Shown piece after piece: positions 49,378 to 57,103 of a DNA stretch of 64,000 bases. Both the position numbers and the translations under genes were made by a program. The DNA comes from Butyrivibrio sp. MC2021 (GTDB lineage Bacteria; Bacillota; Clostridia; Lachnospirales; Lachnospiraceae): NCBI RefSeq assembly GCF_000621605.1, contig NZ_JHXX01000003.1:186001-250000 (forward strand), in the 5' to 3' direction. Position 1 is the stretch's first letter. Each line of letters begins with the position of its first letter. The notes below the pieces were generated by a model. That model was not told where the DNA came from, ran no database searches, and saw nothing but the letters and a program-made list of their open reading frames with translations.

Positions 49378-51384
49378 ATGATCTACTATGTTGACGCAGC
49401 TTCCTTCCGCGACGGAGACGGAAGTCAGGCAAGACCTTTTAAGCACATAAATGACGCTGCCAGGATCGCAGTTGCCGGGGACGAGATCGTAGTTAAGCCC
49501 GGAATCTACAGAGAGCACGTTGTTCCCAAGAACGCCGGAACCAAGGACGCTCCCATTGTTTACCGCTCTGCGGAGCCCCTCGGAGCTGTTATCACCGGAG
49601 CCGAGAAGGCCGCCGGTTGGGAGAAGGTCAAGGGAAGCATATGGAAATTCACTGTGGACAACAGCATTTTCGGTGACTATAACCCCTATACCACCATTGT
49701 TTACGGCGACTGGTATTTTTCACCTAATATCAGACATACAGGATGTCTTTTCCTTAATGACAGAATGATGTACGAGACCAACACCCTCAAGGATTGCCAG
49801 GATGGAGTCGTTGATTCTTTTGCCTGGGATGATGAGGGATCGCAGTACCTGTGGTTCACAGAGCAGAAGGAGGACAAGACCGTTATCTACGGTAACTTCC
49901 GTAAGCTGGATCCCAACAAGGAAAATGTTGAGTTCACGGTTCGCCGCAACTGCTTTATGCCCAAGGTAAATCACATCAACTACATCACAGTCAGTGGCTT
50001 TAACATCAACAAGGCAGCCACCACCTGGGCTCCTCCGGCAGCTTACCAGGACGGCATGATCGGCCCCCACTGGAGTATGGGCTGGATCATCGAGGACTGC
50101 GAGATCTACGGAAGCAGATGCTGTGGAATTTCTTTGGGAAAATATTTGGACGTTGAAAACGATATGTATTTTACAAAGAAACAGGTAAAGAGCCCCACAC
50201 AGATGGAGCGCGACGCCGTTTGCCGCGGCCAGTACCACGGATGGCTCAAGGAGAAGATCGGACATCACATCGTTAGAAGATGTCATGTTCACCATAACGA
50301 ACAGACCGGTATCGTGGGCAGAATGGGCGCTGTTTTCTCAACCATCGAGGACTGCGACATCCACGACAACTGCACCTCAGCTCAGCTGGGCGGCGCAGAG
50401 ACAGCCGGAATCAAGCTTCACGCAGGAATTGACGTAACCATCAGACGTAACCATATTCACCACAACATCATGGGTGTATGGCTTGACTGGGAGGCACAGG
50501 GTGCCAGAGTTTCCCAGAATGTCATGCACGATAACTGCAGGCCCGAGGGCAAAAAGCAGGCTCAAGGCGCCATGTTCAGTACAGATGTATTTATCGAAGT
50601 CGGCCACGGTCCTACGCTTGTGGACAACAACCTGCTTCTTTCACCGGTTTCAATCACCATTCCCAGTGAAGGAATCGCCGTTGTTCACAACCTGATATTG
50701 GGGTCCTTCTCTCTCATCAACTCAGGAGTTGACAGCATTGTAAATAACCAGAGAGAGCCCAGATATACTCCTTATCACATCCGTCACCGCACAGAGGTTG
50801 CAGGCTTTATGACTATCCTCCACGGTGATGACAGAATTTACAACAACATCTTCGTTCAGCAGCATAAGATAACCGACAAAAAGAAAACTGCTCAGGACGC
50901 TGATTATCAGGTAGTAGGAACAGGGCCCTTCGACATCTTCCCCACACCGAAGGAGTGGAACGACCAGTTTGACTTCAGTAAGAATCCTGACATGGGAGGC
51001 CTGGCAGAGGCTCACTTCGGTCACCTTCCGGTATGGATCGAGGGAAATGCGTACTTTAACGGGGCCACCGTTTATAAGAAAGAGAAGAACAAGCTGGTTA
51101 ACAAAGCAGCCAAGATAACTGTTTCTCTCTCAGAAAAGAACGGGGATTATTTCTTAAAGACTAATCTTGCAAAAGAGCTTGGAGATTTCACAGATGGCAT
51201 TATTTCCACCGAGATCTTAGGAAAAGCCTTCGAGCCGGAGCAGAGATTTGAAAATCCTGACGGAACGGATATTATATTCGACAGGGATCTGCTTGGAAAC
51301 CACAGAGGAACTTCGACTATTCCGGGACCGCTTGCGGAACTTTCCGCTAAGGAGATGCCGGTTTGGAAGGCGCTGAAAATCTAA
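49378..51384 (+). CDS. GH120 beta-xylosidase, cytoplasmic
   Basis: A 668-residue right-handed beta-helix protein. It agrees closely with the GH120 family founded by XylC of Thermoanaerobacterium saccharolyticum: YYVDAASFRDGDGSQARPF, then a YREHVVPK segment and EIAGIKLHA-type (ETAGIKLHAGIDVTI) text. The nucleophile aspartate of WLDWEAQG is Asp370. The acid/base glutamate of VFIEVGHGP is Glu407, 14 residues further from it than in XylC because of a lysine/glutamine-rich insertion. No signal peptide, so it should act on imported xylo-oligosaccharides. It is divergent from the LacI regulator and importer. Confidence 0.9.
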   Translation: MIYYVDAASFRDGDGSQARPFKHINDAARIAVAGDEIVVKPGIYREHVVPKNAGTKDAPIVYRSAEPLGAVITGAEKAAGWEKVKGSIWKFTVDNSIFGDYNPYTTIVYGDWYFSPNIRHTGCLFLNDRMMYETNTLKDCQDGVVDSFAWDDEGSQYLWFTEQKEDKTVIYGNFRKLDPNKENVEFTVRRNCFMPKVNHINYITVSGFNINKAATTWAPPAAYQDGMIGPHWSMGWIIEDCEIYGSRCCGISLGKYLDVENDMYFTKKQVKSPTQMERDAVCRGQYHGWLKEKIGHHIVRRCHVHHNEQTGIVGRMGAVFSTIEDCDIHDNCTSAQLGGAETAGIKLHAGIDVTIRRNHIHHNIMGVWLDWEAQGARVSQNVMHDNCRPEGKKQAQGAMFSTDVFIEVGHGPTLVDNNLLLSPVSITIPSEGIAVVHNLILGSFSLINSGVDSIVNNQREPRYTPYHIRHRTEVAGFMTILHGDDRIYNNIFVQQHKITDKKKTAQDADYQVVGTGPFDIFPTPKEWNDQFDFSKNPDMGGLAEAHFGHLPVWIEGNAYFNGATVYKKEKNKLVNKAAKITVSLSEKNGDYFLKTNLAKELGDFTDGIISTEILGKAFEPEQRFENPDGTDIIFDRDLLGNHRGTSTIPGPLAELSAKEMPVWKALKI

Positions 51385-51398
51385 TAAATTCAACAATG

Positions 51399-51425
51399 AA
51401 AAAGAGGGGAATCTTCCCCTCTTTT
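51399..51425. terminator. Bidirectional terminator between GH120 and the motor-like operon
   Basis: AAAAGAGGGGAA and TTCCCCTCTTTT, perfect arms with a two-base loop, between convergent genes. Confidence 0.85.
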
Positions 51426-51447
51426 GCTATTCTAAAAGATAAATGGA

Positions 51448-52092
51448 CTACTTGATTCTCAGGCTCTCCATCACAGATATCGCTGCATCCGCTTTTGTTC
51501 CGTCATGGTTGTAGATAAAAAGAATTACGCAGATACCTTTATCCGTGGGAGTGAAAGCGAACTCCACTCTGAAGTTCTCATACTTGCCCACATAGTGGTG
51601 GAAGTTAAGTCCCGCCAGGGATTTACTCTGGCTTGTGGGATAGAAATAGTGCCGCAGGGTAAGGCTGTTCCACTTAAGGCGCTTTTCCTCCGAGGGACAA
51701 ATATTGGAAATAATGGCCCTCTCGATGGCATTGGTCTCGTCCTTTTCCTCCGGGACATCCACAAAATAATCATTGTCAAAATAGAAGATTCCAAAGAGGG
51801 CGTTGCCGTCAAGGTACATCTCCCCATCCTTCTCATCGGAGATATGCTTGTTAAAGATCTCAGTGTCATCCACCCTGGTCATGGAATCCGGTATCCTAAA
51901 GGTGATATCCCCATCGGCGATACTCCGCTCTGTTCCTGAGGTTCCGATGGTTGTGCTGCTATTTTTTGCATGATAGTCATCCAGGTCAAGCTTGACCTTT
52001 CCGCCGGAGGATCCGGCTCCCATTACAGGCAGCATAAGGAGCACGGCCAGCATGATGACAAGTATTTTTTTAGAATTAAATCTCATGCTCAT
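51448..52092 (-). CDS. Secreted protein of the ExbB/ExbD-like operon
   Basis: A 214-residue protein with a signal peptide or anchor (ILVIMLAVLLMLPVMGAG, about residues 10-27). The remainder is a soluble mixed alpha-beta domain (GDITFRIPDSMTRVDD, later FRVEFAFTPTDKGICVILF) that resembles small surface lipoproteins but lacks a lipobox cysteine. Its ATG overlaps the preceding stop (ATGA), so it is the last gene of the operon. It could be the extracellular part that the motor-like complex acts on. No family recognised. Confidence 0.7.
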   Translation of the reverse strand: MSMRFNSKKILVIMLAVLLMLPVMGAGSSGGKVKLDLDDYHAKNSSTTIGTSGTERSIADGDITFRIPDSMTRVDDTEIFNKHISDEKDGEMYLDGNALFGIFYFDNDYFVDVPEEKDETNAIERAIISNICPSEEKRLKWNSLTLRHYFYPTSQSKSLAGLNFHHYVGKYENFRVEFAFTPTDKGICVILFIYNHDGTKADAAISVMESLRIK

Positions 52093-52553
52093 CTCGTCTC
52101 CTTTTTACTGTAAAAAATCCCTGCTTCATCAAGGTAATCCAAGACCTTCTTCATGGCCCTGTAATCCCCATAGTCATCTGTTACTTCAACACTCATGCCG
52201 CTTTTGTAGATCTCTTCAAAGGACTTTTCAAAGGGCTTTCCCACGATCAGCTGATTGTCGATGTAGACCTGATCCTTGGAGACTCTGATGGCCACACTCT
52301 TTTTCTTATCGTTGATGATCCTTACCGAGGCTTCACTTTCTGCGGGCTTTTCCTCTTCCTGCCCCTCGTAGTCGACATCCGGATCTGCGGGCTGCGCCTT
52401 AACACTGTTTCCATTTACAAGAAGAGTCATATCCACCAGAGGATCCCCCTTCACGTTTCTAAGCTCCAGGTCCAGGAATTTGGCTCCAATCAACAGGGGC
52501 AGCATGACCAAAAGCAGAATTATTAAGTTTTTCCCTGTTCTACTCTTTTTCAT
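52089..52553 (-). CDS. ExbD-like membrane protein 3 (divergent)
   Basis: A 154-residue protein. I chose the ATG at 52553 (MKKSRTGKNLI), five bases after AGGAG. The TTG at 52556 is an artefact of frame length. One N-terminal helix (NLIILLLVMLPLLIGA) is followed by an acidic linker. The C-terminal 65 residues have an ExbD/TolR-like layout: SVAIRVSKDQVYIDNQLI, then VEVTDDYGDYRAMKKVLDYLDEAGI. The membrane aspartate of true ExbD is missing. It overlaps both neighbours by a few bases. Confidence 0.6.
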   Translation of the reverse strand: MKKSRTGKNLIILLLVMLPLLIGAKFLDLELRNVKGDPLVDMTLLVNGNSVKAQPADPDVDYEGQEEEKPAESEASVRIINDKKKSVAIRVSKDQVYIDNQLIVGKPFEKSFEEIYKSGMSVEVTDDYGDYRAMKKVLDYLDEAGIFYSKKETR

Positions 52554-53038
52554 CAAGGCTCCTGTTTCTCCTGAATGTTTCCTTCTTCTATGCCAACGCT
52601 GAGGATAAGATCCTTTACCTGCTGATAGGTCACATTGGCCGCGTAGTTATCTATAAGAAGCACCTTGTCGTTCTTCATGGCATTTTCCGTTATCTTATCT
52701 TTGGCCTCTTCAAAGCCGCTGTAGTCCTTGCCCGCGACATTTATCCCCTCTGTGGAGATCTCGATCACCAGGGTATTGGCCTCTGTTTCGGAAGGTTCCT
52801 CCTTCTTTTCATAAGTGGCTTCCTTCAAAAAAGGCATCTGCTCCGCCACGTTCAGCATAATGGTGAGCTGCTTCACAGACAGGTAACTGCAGATAGCTAT
52901 AGCTGCCACAACTGCTGCCAGCACCAGTGCATACACCCTGGGTTTTACATTTTTCCTGAAAGCTCCGTCCCTTTTTCTGATCCACAAAAACAACCTTATA
53001 AAGATCAGCAGGGCCAGAACCGCAATCACAATTTTCAT
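52553..53038 (-). CDS. ExbD-like membrane protein 2 (divergent)
   Basis: A 161-residue protein with two N-terminal helices (IVIAVLALLIFIRLFLWI and VYALVLAAVVAAIAICSYL). The C-terminal domain has the ExbD/TolR order of strands and helices: NTLVIEISTEGINVAGKDYSG, then KVLLIDNYAANVTYQQVKDLI. It has no membrane aspartate. It starts three bases after the ExbD-like gene and its stop overlaps the next start. It may be an accessory subunit with the ExbD extracytoplasmic fold. Confidence 0.6.
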   Translation of the reverse strand: MKIVIAVLALLIFIRLFLWIRKRDGAFRKNVKPRVYALVLAAVVAAIAICSYLSVKQLTIMLNVAEQMPFLKEATYEKKEEPSETEANTLVIEISTEGINVAGKDYSGFEEAKDKITENAMKNDKVLLIDNYAANVTYQQVKDLILSVGIEEGNIQEKQEP

Positions 53039-53041
53039 ACG

Positions 53042-53563
53042 TTACTCCTGCCCTGTCAGATAAAGGTTGCTGTAGGTCTCCTGAAGCTGCGCTATCTCTT
53101 TTTCCAGTCTCACATGATCCCTGTAAAGGATGCCTTCATCCTGCAGGGTAAGCAGCACCGGCATCCCTTTCTTGGATTCCACAAATGCACTGATCTCAGA
53201 AACAAACTGATCATAGGCCTGGACCTGGGTGTCGGGAGTTATGACAATATCTTCGATCACCGTCTCGTCGTTGTAGGCAAGCCTTATATGTCTGGTCTTT
53301 GGATCATTCTTTTCATAATCAGCATTCAGCGTGATAAAGGCCACCAGCTGATCTTCAGTCTCGTAAGTTTCAAGCTGAGTTTTCATGATCTCATTCTCAG
53401 CCTGAGTTACTTCCATATTGTTTTCAAGCTCGGTCAGAGCCTCTTTTTCCGCATTTGATGTCAGGGACTGCTGGCACATCACCACCATCAGCACGATGAA
53501 AATAACATCAAGAAGCGGCGTAAGGTCTATATCCGGCCCCTGTCTTCTGTTTCTTCTCTTCAT
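53042..53563 (-). CDS. ExbD/TolR-like protein with conserved membrane aspartate
   Basis: A 173-residue protein beginning with a basic tail and then DIDLTPLLDVIFIVLMVVM, the exact ExbD/TolR signature. Asp19 in the helix is the expected proton-carrying residue. After the single helix there is a coiled-coil segment (NAEKEALTELENNMEVTQAENE) and an extracytoplasmic domain. In ExbBD, TolQR, MotAB and related 5:2 motors this subunit sits inside the ExbB pentamer. It follows the ExbB-like gene by 12 bases. The coiled coil and C-terminal domain are longer than in proteobacterial ExbD. Confidence 0.85.
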   Translation of the reverse strand: MKRRNRRQGPDIDLTPLLDVIFIVLMVVMCQQSLTSNAEKEALTELENNMEVTQAENEIMKTQLETYETEDQLVAFITLNADYEKNDPKTRHIRLAYNDETVIEDIVITPDTQVQAYDQFVSEISAFVESKKGMPVLLTLQDEGILYRDHVRLEKEIAQLQETYSNLYLTGQE

Positions 53564-53575
53564 CTCATCCCCGCT

Positions 53576-54100
53576 TTACTGCATCTCATACAATCTGTCT
53601 ATCTCGTCAAAATCTGTCTCTATGGCGTTCACCATCTGGTCCGGTTTTCTTGCTGCATATATCTTAAGGAAAATGGAAAATGCCAGTCCGATCATGGTTG
53701 AAGTAAGGGCTGTTGAAAGAGATGTGTAGAGCACCTCGAAGTTCTGCTCCTTTACTGCGGAAAGTCCGGGGATAAGTCCCAGGATAGTTCCCAGAAGGCC
53801 TAAAAGAGGAAGCACGGAAATAAGGCTTGTGTACTTCAGATAGGTGATATAGTACTTGTTGAACTCCTTTCGAAGGGGCTCGTGCTTCTGTCTTTCAAAG
53901 GTTACAGTGGTGCTCTGTTCCAGATTTCCCTTGTCATTTTTTCTTGCCCAGGAGCTGGTGCTGTTGTAGGCATTTCCGGATCTGTCCTTGATGTCCTTCA
54001 TTTTGCTGTGGATCATCATGAGATTGATAAGAATATCTGCTCCCACCACAACGATCACAAAATTATATATCCACTCTAAAATACTTAAGTTGATTCCCAT
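53576..54100 (-). CDS. MotA/TolQ/ExbB-like proton channel protein
   Basis: A 174-residue protein with three helices: ILEWIYNFVIVVVGADILI near the start, then SLISVLPLLGLLGTILGLIPGL and LSTALTSTMIGLAFSIFL. The last two carry the family signature. Between helices 1 and 2 is a cytoplasmic loop of about 60 residues. This is the topology of ExbB/TolQ, the stator ring of proton-driven motors. In Gram-negative cells these energise outer-membrane transport; here no outer membrane is expected. It lies 11 bases after the AIM24 gene. Confidence 0.85.
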   Translation of the reverse strand: MGINLSILEWIYNFVIVVVGADILINLMMIHSKMKDIKDRSGNAYNSTSSWARKNDKGNLEQSTTVTFERQKHEPLRKEFNKYYITYLKYTSLISVLPLLGLLGTILGLIPGLSAVKEQNFEVLYTSLSTALTSTMIGLAFSIFLKIYAARKPDQMVNAIETDFDEIDRLYEMQ

Positions 54101-54111
54101 TGTCCCTCTCC

Positions 54112-54906
54112 TTATTTGCTCTTAGGGTTCGATATACCCCTATTATTCTGCACCGGTGCGATCAGCACCTTGCCGGTGCCGCGATATACATTTACCAGTC
54201 CCTCCCCTGCTGCCATGGAACCCACCAGTGTAGGTGTGGTCCTCTCCACGGTGAACTTAAGGCCCGTGGACCAGGCTATGGCCATGTTGCCGTCTATCTT
54301 AAGAACGTCGTCCTCCAGGTTCACCTCGATGAGCTCGCTCCTGGGAACGGGGCTCTCCAGGGCCACCACGCCCTCTCCTGAAATGCTGGTGTTAAAAAGT
54401 CCCTCTCCCCCCAGAACTGCTGAGGATACAGTGGTTCTTGCCGCCACCTTGAGATCAACGGTGTCCTGACAAGCCAGGAACATGCCGTCCTCAATGGTGA
54501 GATTTCCATGCCAGTCCTCCAGGTCCTCGATAATAATATATTTGAAGGTAGGCTCCAGAACCAGGATTCCCTCCCCGGTATAAAGGGGCTTAACGGCGGA
54601 TTCACCGGTTACCTTGCCTGCCGCAAACTTTTTTACCAGATTGCCCAGACTTGAAATGTCGGTGCGAGCCTCCAGGTCCCCCAGCATCAGCTGCATGCTG
54701 CCCTTCTGGGTGATTACGCCGCCGGTGCCGTCCAGCTGGGCTATAAGCTGCCTTTTTCTGACATCCATCATGGCAGCAAAGTAGGCCATCTCAGCCTTTT
54801 CAGGCTCCACGGATAAGTCCCTCTCATACTCAACAACAGTAAATATTCCTTTGCTCAGGGTGATTTTCTTAGCGTCCGAAGAATTGAACAGATTTGTAGT
54901 GATCAT
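54112..54906 (-). CDS. AIM24 family protein
   Basis: A 264-residue protein of the AIM24/TIGR00266 beta-sandwich type. Repeated glycine-rich strand pairs are visible: GTGGVITQKGSMQLM, YTGEGILVLEPTFKYIII, LGGEGLFNTSISGEGVVAL and AAGEGLVNVYRGTGKVLIAP. I chose the ATG at 54906 with GGAGGGG upstream. Family members are cytoplasmic and poorly understood. It is the first gene of the ExbB/ExbD-like operon, so a link to the membrane complex is likely, but its nature is open. Confidence 0.85.
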   Translation of the reverse strand: MITTNLFNSSDAKKITLSKGIFTVVEYERDLSVEPEKAEMAYFAAMMDVRKRQLIAQLDGTGGVITQKGSMQLMLGDLEARTDISSLGNLVKKFAAGKVTGESAVKPLYTGEGILVLEPTFKYIIIEDLEDWHGNLTIEDGMFLACQDTVDLKVAARTTVSSAVLGGEGLFNTSISGEGVVALESPVPRSELIEVNLEDDVLKIDGNMAIAWSTGLKFTVERTTPTLVGSMAAGEGLVNVYRGTGKVLIAPVQNNRGISNPKSK

Positions 54907-54966
54907 AACCCCTCCCCAACTTTCTTCTTTCAGATATTTTATCACTTCCCCCGGATAATAGAAAAT

Positions 54967-54992
54967 GGTACCGGGAGATTAATCCCGGTACC
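54967..54992 (-). terminator. Terminator after the zinc-ribbon protein gene
   Basis: GGTACCGGGA and TCCCGGTACC, perfect 10-bp arms; on the minus strand followed by ATTTTC, a weak T run. Confidence 0.65.
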
Positions 54993-55012
54993 ACCTGAAA
55001 AATCATATATTA

Positions 55013-56845
55013 TTATTCACCGAACTTTTTAAGAGAATCTGAAACTTCATAAGTAAAGCTGTCGCGATGAGCTGTAATGATAGATGAGTACATCTCCTCA
55101 CCGTCATCGTATCCCTTTGTGTAATACCAGGAATCACCCATACTTGTCTGACCGTAAATTCCATCGTTCAGTTTATATACAAGGTCACCATTAGGAAGTT
55201 TAGCCAGTCCGCACAATTCTACAGGGTAGTAGATAACTGTATCATCATAATGGCCGCCTGAGCTTGAAACTGTAGCTGAATATACTATCATTATGCAGTT
55301 ATTATCCTCAAAATCTCTTGCTTCCTCCTTGGCAATAAGTAAATACTCGCCTTCAGTCTTAAGATTTGATACTACTCCATCGGTGTAGTCATCAGCAATA
55401 TAAGCCTCAATTGTTTTCTTGGCATCCTCATACAGTTTGCTTCTTGCACTGTCAGATACATCGGAAAGGCTCTCTACAAGCTTGTATCCTTCAAATACCT
55501 CTAAGCCGTCGCCGCTCTCTGAAGTAAAGTTTTCTGAATTTGTGACATCCTGATATAAATCAAACAGATTCTCATGGGCAGATATACCATTCCATGAGTC
55601 AAAGTATGTATATCCGAGAAGATCGCCTTTTTCTCCGTAAGTTATTCCTTCATCACTCTTAAGAATATCGCTGAAGAATAAAGAGAAATAGAGAGTCTTA
55701 GGTTCGTACTCTTTTTCTTCATTAGTTACAGTGCTCTTGTAGACTAAATATAAATAATTGTAGCTGCTGAAATATGTGTCTGTATCTTTAATGGCATCAA
55801 AAATGTATCCTGCATATTCAAAGTCGCTGAAAGTATAATTACGGCCATTACTTCCTGCAGTATATGCAAGGAATGTGTCTTCTGCTTCTTTCTTAACTTC
55901 TTCAATAAATTCAGGGGTAAGATCAGCATACTGGCTAACGTACTCCTCAAGGCCGGATACGGTATATTCCTTGGATGTATTCACAGGGATCTTTCCGAAG
56001 TTCTTGGCATAATAGCTCATATCGCCGGCATCAAGAGAAATTGTGACAACATCGCCGTTTCTAAGTCCTGATGACTTATCGCAGTTAAAAGAGTAGGTGG
56101 AAACAAAGTCTCCTGAATACTCATAATCTACTCTTCCCTCAGGAGCTGTTCCTGTAAATTCAACCTCCAGTTCCTCGAAAGGATCGAATCTTCCGATCTC
56201 TGTAAGGCCATCAACCTTGTGCTTTGACTTATCTTTATACTTAAGCTTGCAGGTAACAACATCCTCAAGCTCCTCATCGATCTTGAAGGAGTAACTGATC
56301 TCATCACCGTTTGTAAGTTCTTTGTTTTTCTCAAGCTCCACATCAATGGCTTGCTCCATGCAATCCATTGGTGTTAAAAGAGTAAGAAGATTGCCGTATT
56401 CCTTCTTGGCTTTCTTTCTGTACTTAAGCTTCTTGCCATACTTGCTCTCAACCTGTTCCCAGTCAATGTGGGCTCTTGCGGTTCCATATCCGTCATAGCC
56501 CTCAGTCTCGATAACAACATACTTATCAAGGTCAACCTTGGGATCGGCTTTCACAATGCTGACTACGACAAACAATACTACCAGTACGCCCACAGCTGCT
56601 GCGAAGATCTTCGCAAGGGGCAGTGACTTCAATTTAGCTGTTACGTCAGCCCCCACTGGCGGCATAGCTGTTGAAGTGTTCACAGTATTTACAGCGCTTG
56701 CTGTATTTTCAGTTCCTGCTGTATTTTCAGTCTTCACGGTTTCAACCGGTGTTTCCCCACCTGAAGGCAGCTTCAATTCCTTTCCGCATTTTGGACAAAA
56801 CCTCGCGCCTTCCTGCATTTCGGCGCCACAATTTGGACAAAACAT
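55013..56845 (-). CDS. Zinc-ribbon membrane-anchored protein
   Basis: A 610-residue protein. I chose the ATG at 56845 (MFCPNCGAEMQEG); the ATG at 56869 contains the AGGAGG site within its own frame. The N-terminal zinc ribbon (CPNCG...CPKCG) is cytoplasmic. A threonine/valine-rich linker follows, then one membrane helix (about residues 82-104, IFAAAVGVLVVLFVVVSIV). The large outside part contains YARHG-like and repeat domains (NGDEISYSFKIDEEL, LRNGDVVTISLDAGDMSYY). The layout is that of TcaA/YvbJ-type proteins of Firmicutes, which are linked to envelope stress. It lies just upstream of the AIM24 operon but is separated by a hairpin. Confidence 0.8.
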   Translation of the reverse strand: MFCPNCGAEMQEGARFCPKCGKELKLPSGGETPVETVKTENTAGTENTASAVNTVNTSTAMPPVGADVTAKLKSLPLAKIFAAAVGVLVVLFVVVSIVKADPKVDLDKYVVIETEGYDGYGTARAHIDWEQVESKYGKKLKYRKKAKKEYGNLLTLLTPMDCMEQAIDVELEKNKELTNGDEISYSFKIDEELEDVVTCKLKYKDKSKHKVDGLTEIGRFDPFEELEVEFTGTAPEGRVDYEYSGDFVSTYSFNCDKSSGLRNGDVVTISLDAGDMSYYAKNFGKIPVNTSKEYTVSGLEEYVSQYADLTPEFIEEVKKEAEDTFLAYTAGSNGRNYTFSDFEYAGYIFDAIKDTDTYFSSYNYLYLVYKSTVTNEEKEYEPKTLYFSLFFSDILKSDEGITYGEKGDLLGYTYFDSWNGISAHENLFDLYQDVTNSENFTSESGDGLEVFEGYKLVESLSDVSDSARSKLYEDAKKTIEAYIADDYTDGVVSNLKTEGEYLLIAKEEARDFEDNNCIMIVYSATVSSSGGHYDDTVIYYPVELCGLAKLPNGDLVYKLNDGIYGQTSMGDSWYYTKGYDDGEEMYSSIITAHRDSFTYEVSDSLKKFGE

Positions 56846-56966
56846 TATTCTTTTTTCCTCCTGACACATACTTTTTTTCCTGTGGGTCCCCCACCCACTA
56901 AATAAGACGCCTTACTTTAACACACAATTATGCCCATTTTGTGAACAACCCCCAGATATTCCGCAA

Positions 56967-56992
56967 GAAACCAATATTCCGCTCTTGGTTTC
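56967..56992. promoter_or_regulatory. Inverted repeat in the GH3 promoter region
   Basis: GAAACCAA and TTGGTTTC are perfect 8-bp arms ten bases apart. TTGGTT could serve as a -35 box with TATATG 17 bases later. It may be a repressor site for the GH3 gene. Confidence 0.4.
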
Positions 56993-57103
56993 CGTCAAAA
57001 TTAGCATTATATGCGTAGACTATTCCCCGAAAAACCTATAGAATAGGACTTATCTACGGAAACCGGACAAACCGTTTATTGAAGAGGGAGAGTAATTACA
57101 ACT

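Noticed and set aside
51448..54906. Zorya-type defence system
   Set aside because: ExbB/ExbD-like genes are present, but there is no OmpA-type domain on the ExbD protein and no helicase or nuclease partner; neighbours are AIM24 and a secreted protein.
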